Translations under genes and position numbers: made by a program | The notes under the pieces: model-generated | Seen by the model: only the letters and a program-made list of their open reading frames with translations | Told to the model about the DNA's origin: nothing | Databases searched by the model: none | Shown here: piece by piece, positions 61,201 through 64,000 of the stretch | Layout of the letters: every line of letters begins with the position of its first letter | Position numbering within the stretch: the first letter of the stretch is position 1 | Assembly: GCF_947172395.1 (NCBI RefSeq) | Contig: NC_069090.1 | Location: 7,264,291 to 7,328,290, forward strand | Direction of reading: 5' to 3' | From: Bicyclus anynana | Lineage: Eukaryota > Arthropoda > Insecta > Lepidoptera > Nymphalidae | Length of the DNA stretch: 64,000 nt

Positions 61201-63352
61201 GCAAATTTTCTGCGCATACCACTGCACTACGGAGAGCGTCAAAAACTGGACCGACTGAAGGAAAACTCCTTCGACTCTCCCTCTCAACGTCCGATCGCCT
61301 CTTACTCTATAAGTAAAGCGTGCTGCGTGCATAGAACCTTTTATCATTATCAACACGTATTCGGCTCACTGCTGAGCTCGAGTCTCCTCTCACAATGAGA
61401 GGGGTTAGGCCAATAGTCCACCACGCTGACCCAATGCGGATTGGCAGACTGTGAAGTCTGCCGATTCGCATTGAACTAAGAAAATTCTCTGGTATGCAGG
61501 TTTCCTCACGATGTTTTCCTTCACCGTTTAAGACACGTGATATATAATTACTTAAAATGCACACAACTGAAAAGTTGGAGGTGCGTGCCTCGGTCCGAAT
61601 TCGAACCCACACCCTCCGGAATCGGAGGCAGAGGTCGAATCCACTGGGCTATCACGGCTCACCTACTTCAAAAATATTTATACACACCTTTATGTTTCCA
61701 GAAAAACGGCACCTCACCGGACGTAGTGACGATGTTCAGCGGCGCGTCCGACATCACCAAGTACGGCATCTTCCAGCGCTACAACCACCGCGAGCGCCTG
61801 CCGCACTGGAGCACCGACGAGTGCAACAGCATCGCCGGCTCGGACGGCTCCATCTTCCCTCCGCACATCACCAGGAACGACACCATCGCTGTCTACGACA
61901 AGGACCTGTGCAGACTGCTGCCGCTCCGGTAAATGCCTGACTCCAACAATTATTTGAATACTAGCGGACGCCCGCGACAAGGAAATCGATGTAAACTTTC
62001 AAACCCTATTTCACCACTTTAGGGGTTGAATTATAAAAATTTTTGAATAACATTATATTTCGTATATTTTTTATGATTTATGAGCAAATTTTTAAAAGTG
62101 TAAAAATAAAAATTAAGGACTTTCCATACAAACTTTCAACCCCTATTTCACCCCCTTCTTATTTTATTTTCGCAATAAAAAGTACCCTATTACCTTCTCT
62201 ATAATATGGTCTCAAACCGAGAAAAAGTTTTATTTGATTTCATTTAGTAGTTTCAGCGTGATGCCCGAATAAAACAATTACAAATTGTTGATCTAAGGTA
62301 TTGTGTTAAAGTGACGTCAAATTGACAAAAAAAAGGCGTGTTAAAATTGGGCACTTCATGTAAAACATTTACATGAAGTGCCCAACCTACCTAGATGTAC
62401 GCGTTTATCATCTACATTGACTAATGTTTATAATCACACGATTCAAAGCGAAACAATGGGTGTTCTGCATTGTTTATCATTACGAAATGCTTTATCTGAC
62501 AATCGGTGTATGTGTTTTTTGTTTGTAAACACACACTGTTTATTGTTTAAATGTGTGCGTGTGCATGTTTGTCAGTGAATGTTATACATTTTTGCAAAGT
62601 AACATTTTAAAACCGCTTCGAAATGTAACGCGTTACGGCGCCACTCTGTCTGGCTCCCCTTTCTTTCGCGCATATTTCTTCTTCGGTCTCGCATTGTCCG
62701 GTTTATACGGGGTCAGCTTTCCCAATCATGCGGCGCCATTTTGTACGCTCCTTTGCGTCATCGTCTGTCAGGCCCTTATCTTTCAGGTCCTTAAGGACCT
62801 TCCTTAACCACGTTGTTAGTGGTCTCCCTTTCTCAGCTATTTCTGCGACCTTTAAGCTCCCTCTAATGCGTTCATTGCACACTTTGACCTTGAGTGTCAC
62901 TTCTCCTGTCCATCGCAACATACGCATTTCTGTGAATGCATTTCTCTCACGCATATAGCAGCAGGTTTAATTTATCACTTATGTCGAGCGTCCCGAAACG
63001 TACACGTGTTTTTAAATTCCTTTGGGCTTTACAAATAAGCATTTAAATAACTTAAACGCTATCCAAATCATCAGCTATATTAGAGAAACACGTAACGGCG
63101 TATGTCTCGCTAATATGCGATTACGAAACTGGACAAATACTCCTTTACTTATAGCTTGGCTGTTTGGTACTAATATTTTTTTCCCTATTTCCAGATACCT
63201 CAAGGACGTGGAATCTAAGGCTGGCGTCCAAGGCTACAGGTTCACCCCGCCCGAAGACGTGTTCGCTAATGACGAGCACAACAAGTGCTTCTGCCCCTCC
63301 GGCCCTCCGTGCGCGCCCAACGGACTGTTCAACGTGTCCCTGTGCCAATATG
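16236..63352 (+). CDS. CD36-family class B scavenger receptor gene, seven coding exons, 3' incomplete
   Basis: This span covers a split gene whose coding exons join as 16236-16290, 34871-34962, 40881-41041, 44090-44231, 60312-60518, 61702-61928 and 63195-63352 (1042 nt, 347 codons plus one base). All introns are GT-AG, with phases 1, 0, 2, 0, 0, 2 and 1 in order. The product has a short cytoplasmic tail (1-18), a membrane helix (about 20-42), and an ectodomain with the family landmarks LRPGS, YNVTN, GPYVYS, VPNIPML and LLWGYEDP. Six cysteines at 260, 289, 326, 328, 334 and 345 have nearly the spacing of the disulfide-forming cysteines of human CD36. CD36 proteins are two-pass membrane proteins that bind or move lipids, lipoproteins or carotenoids; insect members include SNMPs, Emp and ninaD. 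Which insect orthology group this is cannot be settled here. The second membrane helix and stop codon lie outside the window. Confidence 0.93.
17108..17445 (-). repeat. Dispersed element (CTAGC end), diverged
   Basis: CTAGCAAACGCCCGTGAC to ACAAAATATTTAAATTATG; body matches the 10428-10750 copy. Confidence 0.5.
19698..20041. mobile_element. Foldback element with about 110 bp inverted arms
   Basis: The arms 19698-19812 and 19932-20041 are inverted near-copies sharing AATAATAAAAATTCAACCGAC, AAAAGCGAAAAATAACATCG and the GATCAGTTT...GGCGGTG block, around a 120 bp core. A lone arm piece is at about 54664-54740. Confidence 0.82.
21161..21440 (-). repeat. SINE family B, head partly deleted
   Basis: Antisense copy; the sequence between ACCCTCTGG and GCTATCACG in the head has lost about 30 bases. 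It is inserted into a Helitron-like relic, whose sequence continues on both sides. Confidence 0.85.
23063..23395 (-). repeat. Dispersed element (CTAGCGGACGCCCGCAAC end)
   Basis: Antisense copy with TTCACCCCTATTTCAACCCC and TTTATAATATCATATATTAT; same subfamily as 61961-62270 and 50883-51160. Confidence 0.55.
26363..26974 (-). repeat. Left LTR of the LTR element
   Basis: 612 bp, TG...CA ends with short inverted termini TGTTACA/TGTAACA. It is flanked outside by GAAT and inside by TTCGGCCATCC. On the minus strand an AATAAA lies roughly 60 bases before the LTR end, a possible polyadenylation signal. Confidence 0.87.
27418..27605. repeat. Dispersed repeat starting (AAAATC)n, likely LINE 3' end
   Basis: A short AAAATC tandem is followed by a block with TTTATTCCAAGTAGGCTC, TTCTACCACCGGTTGGGAAG and AACAACAGTTGCTCTTTTG, wording I know as common in lepidopteran genomes. 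A decayed relative lies at about 54745-54845. The simple repeat at one end suggests the tail of a LINE in minus orientation. Confidence 0.5.
27976..28155. repeat. 15 bp minisatellite (CACACAGACGCAGGT)n
   Basis: Eight perfect 15 bp units occupy 27991-28110, bordered by one variant unit on the left and three degrading units on the right. Related wording such as AGACAGAAGTCACGTAGAAG continues to about 28270 as older decay. Because 15 is a multiple of three, both strands carry long artificial open frames here (TQV-type and CVTCV-type repeats); none is a gene. Confidence 0.95.
31895..32070 (-). pseudogene. Short coding-like relic just inside the 5' (right) LTR, possibly gag-like
   Basis: On the minus strand, shortly after the proposed primer-binding site, about 50 codons read openly up to a TAG at 31897-31895. 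They include KKFVIKLRLQYPDERWYKYF and EDYNIVIQACPDTAFYD, with a composition more like protein than the surrounding DNA. Further down, 31829-31569 is open for 86 codons (starting MQHYWKRRF). The position is where gag begins in LTR elements, but I see no nucleocapsid zinc knuckle and do not recognise the protein. Confidence 0.35.
32165..32776 (-). repeat. Right LTR of the LTR element
   Basis: Same length as the left LTR with one mismatch seen by eye, flanked on the right by the GAAT duplication. The inner flank on the + strand is CCCACTTCTGAGA, the tRNA-Leu-like segment proposed as primer-binding site in the minus orientation. Confidence 0.87.
33040..33364 (+). repeat. SINE family A with a 27 bp target duplication
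   Basis: Full-length copy from CTTTGACGGCCTCCATGG to an A-rich tail. Exact 27 bp direct repeats flank it at 33013-33039 and 33365-33391 (starting AGCCTTCCTAAAATC). A small deletion after GTGGTATG shortens the tRNA-like head. Confidence 0.92.
33415..33618 (+). mobile_element. Helitron-like non-autonomous element, well preserved
   Basis: Sense copy with TTTGTTTG repeats, CCTACGGGAACGGGAACCACG, a CGCGG/CCGCG stem and terminal CTAG. It follows the SINE at 33040-33364 closely. Confidence 0.68.
34705..34815 (-). repeat. Retroelement 3' tail with (ATC)n
   Basis: CATCATCATCATCATCATAT followed by GGACGTCCACTGCAGGACAT and CCTTTTGTAGGG. Relatives at 22381-22470 (same sense) and 39230-39335 (opposite). 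It ends about 55 bases before CD36-family exon 2. Confidence 0.55.
34871..34962 (+). CDS. CD36-family gene, exon 2 (first transmembrane helix)
   Basis: Acceptor TTGTTTTCAG ends at 34870 and donor GTAAGT starts at 34963. The exon encodes residues 19 (split) to 49. A run of about 23 hydrophobic residues starting FVLASAVVLLLLG and ending near FVSSW forms the N-terminal membrane anchor, followed by the polar stretch IRMFIDH that leads into the ectodomain. The N-terminal anchor with a short inside tail is a defining CD36-family feature. The frame stays open past the donor only by chance, into a dispersed repeat. Confidence 0.93.
34975..35165 (+). repeat. Dispersed repeat starting TTTTTAGGGTTCC
   Basis: TTTTTAGGGTTCCTTAG, TATAGTTTCGCTATGTCCGT and an end TTTTTTTTAGGGTACC. 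Antisense relatives: 26176-26352 (right beside the LTR element) and 24800-24895. It begins 12 bases after the exon 2 donor. Confidence 0.55.
35229..35376 (+). repeat. SINE family C (tRNA-derived)
   Basis: Head GCCTCAATAGCTCAACGG with GTGGTTCGATCCCC (A- and B-box like), then ACCCACTCCTAGCACAG and CCCGACTAGTTGGAGG. Three further copies lie at 40657, 44714 and 44853. It resembles a tRNA in the first 72 bases, but the repeated body marks it as a SINE. Confidence 0.8.
35735..36045 (-). repeat. SINE family A
   Basis: Antisense copy from the T-rich end at 35735 to CTATGGACGCCGTCA at the right, in intron 2. Confidence 0.85.
36382..36520. mobile_element. 139 bp MITE with TAA target duplication (PIF/Harbinger-like)
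   Basis: Ends GGGTTCATTTACAC and GTGTAAATGAACCC are perfect 14 bp inverted repeats, flanked on both sides by TAA (36379-36381 and 36521-36523). The inside is a GC-rich secondary palindrome built on GCAGTCGACGGCAGTC-type repeats. A 3 bp TWA-type duplication is characteristic of PIF/Harbinger elements. Confidence 0.82.
37031..37332 (-). repeat. SINE family B, full length, diverged
   Basis: Antisense copy in intron 2, from ATCATCATTAACTACCCATA to GGTCATATCCACG. Confidence 0.85.
38410..38565 (+). repeat. LINE 3'-end fragment, second copy
   Basis: Matches the 5840-6055 block (TTCCCTACCACCTACAA, TATATTCAAGTCAAGGC, TCTTCTAGGCAAGCG, CAAGCGCTCGCCTAT) with many changes, and ends TGTAAAAAAAG. A third partial copy starts at about 38669. 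Confidence 0.55.
39230..39335 (+). repeat. Retroelement 3' tail with (GAT)n
   Basis: TGGATGCTGGCGGCTCGAG, AGACCTATGTCCAGCATCGG, then a GATGATGAT run. Confidence 0.55.
39336..39495 (+). repeat. Helitron-like relic
   Basis: Sense fragment TGTTGTAGGGAATAGTC ... GGGTGTCGGCTAGTG. A sister fragment lies at 39738-39898. Confidence 0.5.
39738..39898 (+). repeat. Helitron-like relic
   Basis: Sense fragment TTGTAGGGGATAATCTC ... GGCGTCTGCTAGTCG. Confidence 0.5.
40255..40555 (+). repeat. SINE family B with inverted 5' head
   Basis: 40255-40324 is the tRNA head in antisense. From 40325 (TTCAACTTTTCAGTTG) the body runs in sense to the GATGACGACG tail. An inverted 5' part followed by a correctly oriented 3' part is the arrangement called twin priming in L1-mobilised elements. 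Confidence 0.87.
40657..40784 (-). repeat. SINE family C
   Basis: Antisense copy, less than 100 bases before CD36-family exon 3. Confidence 0.8.
40881..41041 (+). CDS. CD36-family gene, exon 3 (LRPGS and GPYVYS region)
   Basis: Acceptor TTTTGTCTGCCAG ends at 40880 and donor GTGAGT starts at 41042. The exon encodes residues 50-102 and two bases of codon 103. It begins with ELVLRPGSMTFEWW, then VYVYNVTNADEFLNNGSKP and ELGPYVY, the most conserved N-terminal ectodomain block of the family. Potential N-glycosylation sites are N78 (NVT) and N88 (NGS). The exon is much richer in GC than its flanks. Its 3' part and the first 28 or so intron bases are repeated in decayed form just downstream (see 41071-41508). 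Confidence 0.96.
41071..41508 (+). pseudogene. Tandem decayed copies of exon 3 with retained splice donors
   Basis: Immediately after exon 3 there are three further copies of its 3' half plus the first part of the intron (about 41071-41177, 41208-41327 and 41351-41465) and a fragment near 41486-41506. Each full copy reproduces the YNVTNADEFLNNG coding block, the PYVYS end and a GTGAGTATC donor (at 41178, 41328 and 41466, against the real one at 41042). All lack about 40 bases of the exon middle. Copy 2 has TAG in place of the final serine codon; copy 3 stays open through its last 28 or so codons; copy 4 is frameshifted. No good acceptor precedes them, so they look like non-functional pseudo-exons. 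Confidence 0.87.
41988..42169 (+). mobile_element. Helitron-like non-autonomous element
   Basis: Sense copy in intron 3, A|TCTATACTAATATTATAAAGAGG ... GTCTGCTAG|T, with the expected insertion context. Confidence 0.68.
42750..42801. promoter_or_regulatory. Perfect 13 bp hairpin with CTCF-like motif at its loop
   Basis: Arms GGAATTGAAACAG (42750-42762) and CTGTTTCAATTCC (42789-42801) are exact inverted repeats. The bases 42762-42775 read on the minus strand CCACTAGATGGCGC, which fits the CTCF core consensus CCASYAGRKGGCRS at every position. It may be a small repeat rather than a regulatory site. Confidence 0.4.
43797..43905. mobile_element. Small foldback element with about 37 bp inverted ends
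   Basis: CGCGCGACCCACTACTTAGT... at the left and the reverse complement of CCAAGCAGTGGATCGTGCG at the right pair over about 37 bases, up to GGAGC near the middle. Confidence 0.6.
44090..44231 (+). CDS. CD36-family gene, exon 4
   Basis: Acceptor TTTTTTCCCACCAG ends at 44089 and donor GTGAGT starts at 44232. The first base completes the serine of GPYVYS, giving the expected YVYSEEWEKVNI join. The exon covers residues 104-150 and contains ENGTLSFHYKRTYTFVPELS and the family motif VPNIPML at its end. Potential N-glycosylation sites are N110 (NIT) and N116 (NGT). An acidic run, PDDDSVV, lies before VPNIPML. The downstream intron is about 16 kb. Confidence 0.95.
44714..44925 (-). repeat. SINE family C, one copy plus a partial second
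   Basis: 44714-44839 is a full antisense copy with a short deletion in the head. 44853-44925 repeats GGTACAACAATAGTCCAATGG and GAGGATCGAACC, a second partial copy. Confidence 0.75.
45250..45445 (-). repeat. Helitron-like relic with local inverted duplication
   Basis: Antisense copy. At 45277-45322 GGAAAACGGGGATAATAT is followed, after a few bases, by its near reverse complement ATATTATCCCCGTATTCC. Confidence 0.65.
46552..47530 (-). mobile_element. Three head-to-tail copies of an element carrying TACCC arrays
   Basis: Each copy starts CTAGCGGACCCGGTC (46552, 46858 and 47113), followed by TTCGCTTTGA and a tract of TACCCTACCCC-type repeats, then a variable body. The third is longest, with the array spanning about 47158-47350, and ends TTTTTATATATATAGATT. 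A sense relative with only a trace of the array is at 8385-8457. The array translates as PTPTLPLPYPYP-like frames, which are artefacts. Confidence 0.75.
48430..48532 (+). repeat. SINE family B, 3' fragment
   Basis: Sense copy of the last 100 bases (GGGCCAGCGTGGTGGACTA to GATGATGATG). Confidence 0.82.
49103..49424 (-). repeat. SINE family B, full length
   Basis: Antisense copy from (ATC)n to GGGCTATCACGGCTCT; it abuts the LINE at 49453. Confidence 0.9.
49453..50541 (+). pseudogene. Reverse transcriptase C-terminal part of the LINE, frame still open
   Basis: About 362 codons read without a stop. Visible motifs in order are SQGSNLGPLEFLILINDLP (RT block before the active site), LLFADDLKVF with the FADD catalytic motif at 49690-49701, and WCNQNKLYFNIDKC, followed by the thumb and tail region characteristic of Jockey-type elements. 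The endonuclease domain and the first RT motifs are missing through 5' truncation. An in-frame ATG at 49273 extends the frame upstream, but that part is antisense SINE sequence and not part of the protein. The open frame suggests a fairly recent, dead-on-arrival insertion. Confidence 0.87.
49453..50882 (+). mobile_element. 5'-truncated non-LTR retrotransposon (Jockey-like LINE)
   Basis: The element begins inside the reverse-transcriptase domain (SDNDVLLSKFASVGF), continues to a stop at 50541, then an AT-rich 3' region ending in an (AAAT)n tail at about 50852-50880. CTATCTATATCT-type sequence lies on both sides (49430-49455 and 50879-50895), a possible but imperfect target duplication. It directly abuts a SINE at 49103-49424. 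Confidence 0.85.
50883..51160 (+). repeat. Dispersed element (sense), ending CGCGGGCGTCCGCG
   Basis: Starts CTATACTTATAATAAAACTGG directly after the LINE tail and ends at GCGGGCGTCCGCGAATTT. Confidence 0.55.
53420..53480 (+). promoter_or_regulatory. TATA plus initiator-like pair in a GC-rich patch of intron 4
   Basis: TTATATAA at 53425-53432 precedes TCAGT at 53459-53463 by about 35 bases, slightly longer than usual, and an ATG follows at 53475. The next 30 or so codons run into a SINE. The surrounding 53330-53540 is GC-richer than its flanks. No gene can be recognised, so this may be chance. Confidence 0.2.
53568..53752 (-). repeat. SINE family B, 3' half
   Basis: Antisense copy from CATTATCAACTCATATCC to TTCTTCACCG; the head side is missing. 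Confidence 0.82.
55856..55936. mobile_element. Small foldback (MITE-like) element, short relative
   Basis: GGCGTCCACATATCTGCAT at the left and TGATCCGCATGTGGACGCC at the right are inverted, 81 bp overall. Confidence 0.6.
56140..56445. repeat. Dispersed repeat, copy 2, uninterrupted
   Basis: Same sequence as around 3000-3565 without the SINE, ending near GTCTTTACAGTTAACCGATT. Its nature is unknown; no coding is seen. Confidence 0.82.
57009..57388 (-). mobile_element. Dispersed element (CTAGCGGACGCCCGCGAC end), near full length
   Basis: From CTAGCGGACGCCCGCGAC to TTTATAATATTAGTAGGA. The inner part appears twice in diverged form (GGAAACATGGAATTTTTCCG and GGAAACCATGGATTTTTTCG), so it may be two copies. 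Related pieces: 10428-10520, 17108-17445, 23063-23395, 24540-24765, 37602-37870, 43599-43781, 50883-51160 and 61961-62270. Confidence 0.6.
57513..57830. mobile_element. GC-rich MITE-like element
   Basis: Left CTCATTTACACTCTCGCGC and right GGCGCGAGTGTAACTGAG are inverted ends of a 318 bp GC-rich block that contrasts sharply with its AT-rich flanks. Inside it are GACGAGCCACGAGGCGAAG-like repeats. Confidence 0.65.
58510..58850. repeat. SINE family A, two pieces in opposite orientation
   Basis: 58510-58685 is a sense body without the tRNA head. 58686-58850 is an antisense piece holding the head and the first part of the body. The two overlap in content (the GTGGCTAGTTACCACCCTA block occurs once in each sense), forming a large imperfect inverted repeat. 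Confidence 0.82.
59961..60236 (-). repeat. SINE family B, small internal deletions
   Basis: Antisense copy ending about 75 bases before CD36-family exon 5. Confidence 0.87.
60312..60518 (+). CDS. CD36-family gene, exon 5 (LLWGYEDP region)
   Basis: Acceptor TTCTTGTCAACAG ends at 60311 and donor GTAAGT starts at 60519. The 69 codons (residues 151-219) are in phase 0 on both sides. The exon opens SATSQSKHAARFLRLAM, continuing VPNIPML from exon 4. It then has an amphipathic segment, the signature VGQLLWGYEDPLLKLA, and ends LPYEEFGLFYG. In solved CD36/LIMP-2 structures the helical bundle formed by this region is the apex used in ligand contact; the same role here is inference. The join leaves no gap relative to family architecture, so no missing exon is needed in the 16 kb intron. 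Confidence 0.96.
60995..61244 (-). repeat. SINE family A, partly deleted
   Basis: Antisense copy in intron 5, from a T-run to GGAGAGCGTCAAAA, missing part of the central body. Confidence 0.82.
61342..61660 (-). repeat. SINE family B with local inverted duplication
   Basis: Full-length antisense copy ending about 40 bases before exon 6. At 61440-61475 the normal TTCACACACGCAGAG segment is replaced by an inverted copy of the preceding bases (GGCAGACTGTGAAGTCTGCC). Confidence 0.87.
61702..61928 (+). CDS. CD36-family gene, exon 6 (first two ectodomain cysteines)
   Basis: Acceptor TTTATGTTTCCAG ends at 61701 and donor GTAAAT starts at 61929. The exon holds 75 codons plus two bases. It starts KNGTSPDVVTMFSG, directly continuing FGLFYG, and includes ITKYGIFQRYN, RLPHW and DGSIFPPHI, all family hallmarks. 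Cysteines 260 and 289 are 29 residues apart, as in human CD36 (243 and 272). Potential N-glycosylation sites include N221 (NGT) and the NDT after HITR. The exon is strongly GC-rich at third positions, which also leaves spurious open frames on both strands. Confidence 0.96.
61961..62270 (-). repeat. Dispersed element (CTAGCGGACGCCCGCGAC end) in intron 6
   Basis: Antisense copy beginning 32 bases after exon 6, with TTCAACCCCTATTTCACCCC and TTTCAGCGTGATGCCCG. Confidence 0.55.
62690..62958 (-). pseudogene. RTE-type LINE relic, C-terminal end with internal deletion
   Basis: On the minus strand the frame 62954-62703 contains TEMRMLRWTGEVTLKVKV, NERIRGSLKVAEIAEKGRPL and then DDDAKERTKWRRMIGKADP. 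These blocks are the C-terminal tail found in insect RTE-type endonuclease-reverse transcriptases. The usual segment between them (the RRLRWYGHV region) is missing or replaced, so this is a broken fragment within intron 6. The frame is open by coincidence or youth. Confidence 0.75.
63195..63352 (+). CDS. CD36-family gene, exon 7 (cysteine cluster), last in window
   Basis: Acceptor TTCCCTATTTCCAG ends at 63194 and donor GTGAGT starts at 63353 in phase 1. The first base completes the arginine of LPLR, then YLKDVESKAGVQGYRF follows. Cysteines at 326, 328, 334 and 345 complete the six-cysteine set; the CFC pair and the 11-residue spacing from C334 to C345 match the family, while the C328-C334 loop is three residues shorter than in human CD36. 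FNVS is a potential glycosylation site. Translation must continue in exons beyond the right edge. Confidence 0.95.
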
Positions 63353-63477
63353 GTGAGTGACTGTCGATACTCGCCATATGTTGTATATCACCCCCGATGC
63401 CAACGCTGATTGTAGATCTAGAACCCGGAAGTGGGGTTTTTAACTCACGATCTCGAGGCGCCTGCACTGATACACTC

Positions 63478-63600
63478 AGGCCAAAAGACCCTTCCCGATC
63501 TGCCTTCTAAGCCGAGGTCCGAGTCTCAGAAGAGACGCCCTTAGAGAGTCGTTCCATCCATCTATTCTGCTTCTGCCTTCGGGCCCCTAAGGCACTTACA
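63478..63600 (+). repeat. Dispersed repeat with AGTCTCAGA block
   Basis: CCAAAAGACCCTTCCCGATC, GAGGTCCGAGTCTCAGAAG and TGCTTCTGCCTTCGGGCCC; relatives at about 12518-12625 and 25675-25770. Type unknown. Confidence 0.55.
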
Positions 63601-64000
63601 CAATCAGGCAGAAAAAATATTGTGTTTAAGAACACAACCCCTAGCCATGTTCCCCGTCGTGCCTACACTGTGCCTGTGCCAATATAATGGGTTAATGGGT
63701 AACTACTTGAAACTACATTTAAATGAGTCTTTTGAGTCTGTTATCAAATGTTATGTAATTTTTTCTTAATTCATTGATCGTCATCGAACTAACAATTAGC
63801 AGCAAATTGTTGAGTGACAATATGTCGCCTAAAACATGGTGTTCCGCTTCAAAGGAGAAAGGTTTATTTACGGTACCCTGACTGGTTCCTGCACCTAAGT
63901 CAATTTACAAAGTACCTACATATTAAATAAATAGTTTGACACAAACCAGGAATTGGCAACCATGCCAGAATAAATACTCATACTAAAAACATTATATTGC

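Overview
The window looks like lepidopteran (butterfly or moth) nuclear DNA. It is AT-rich and crowded with several tRNA-derived SINE families, Helitron-like elements, foldback MITEs and LINE fragments of kinds common in Lepidoptera. Very long introns separate short, GC-richer coding exons. I did not try to name a species.

One host protein gene is supported. It is a CD36-family (class B scavenger receptor) gene on the + strand, running from about 16.2 kb past the right edge. Seven coding exons can be placed: 16236-16290, 34871-34962, 40881-41041, 44090-44231, 60312-60518, 61702-61928 and 63195-63352. All junctions are GT-AG and the phases join without a break. They encode 347 residues: a short basic N-terminal tail, the first membrane helix, and the N-terminal two thirds of the ectodomain with the six family cysteines. 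The C-terminal part, including the second membrane helix, lies beyond the window. The short first exon was found by reading the sequence: start codon, phase and donor fit exon 2 across an 18.6 kb intron.

Layout: 1-16142 is intergenic repeat debris. 16143-16290 is the putative promoter, leader and first coding exon. 16291-34870 is intron 1, which contains a 6.4 kb LTR retrotransposon with almost identical 612 bp LTRs but no gag-pol reading frame (26363-32776). 34963-40880 is intron 2. Intron 3 (41042-44089) opens with decayed tandem copies of exon 3 that keep their splice donors. 44232-60311 is intron 4, with a three-fold element carrying TACCC-rich arrays and a 5'-truncated LINE with an open reverse-transcriptase frame. 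Introns 5 and 6 hold SINEs and an RTE-type LINE relic.

The most interesting items are the pseudo-exon array after exon 3, the young LTR element without coding capacity, several uncatalogued foldback elements, a CTCF-like motif in the loop of a perfect hairpin in intron 3, and three repeats rearranged by inversion. Function is inferred from sequence alone; repeat family names are recognition by eye, not database matches.
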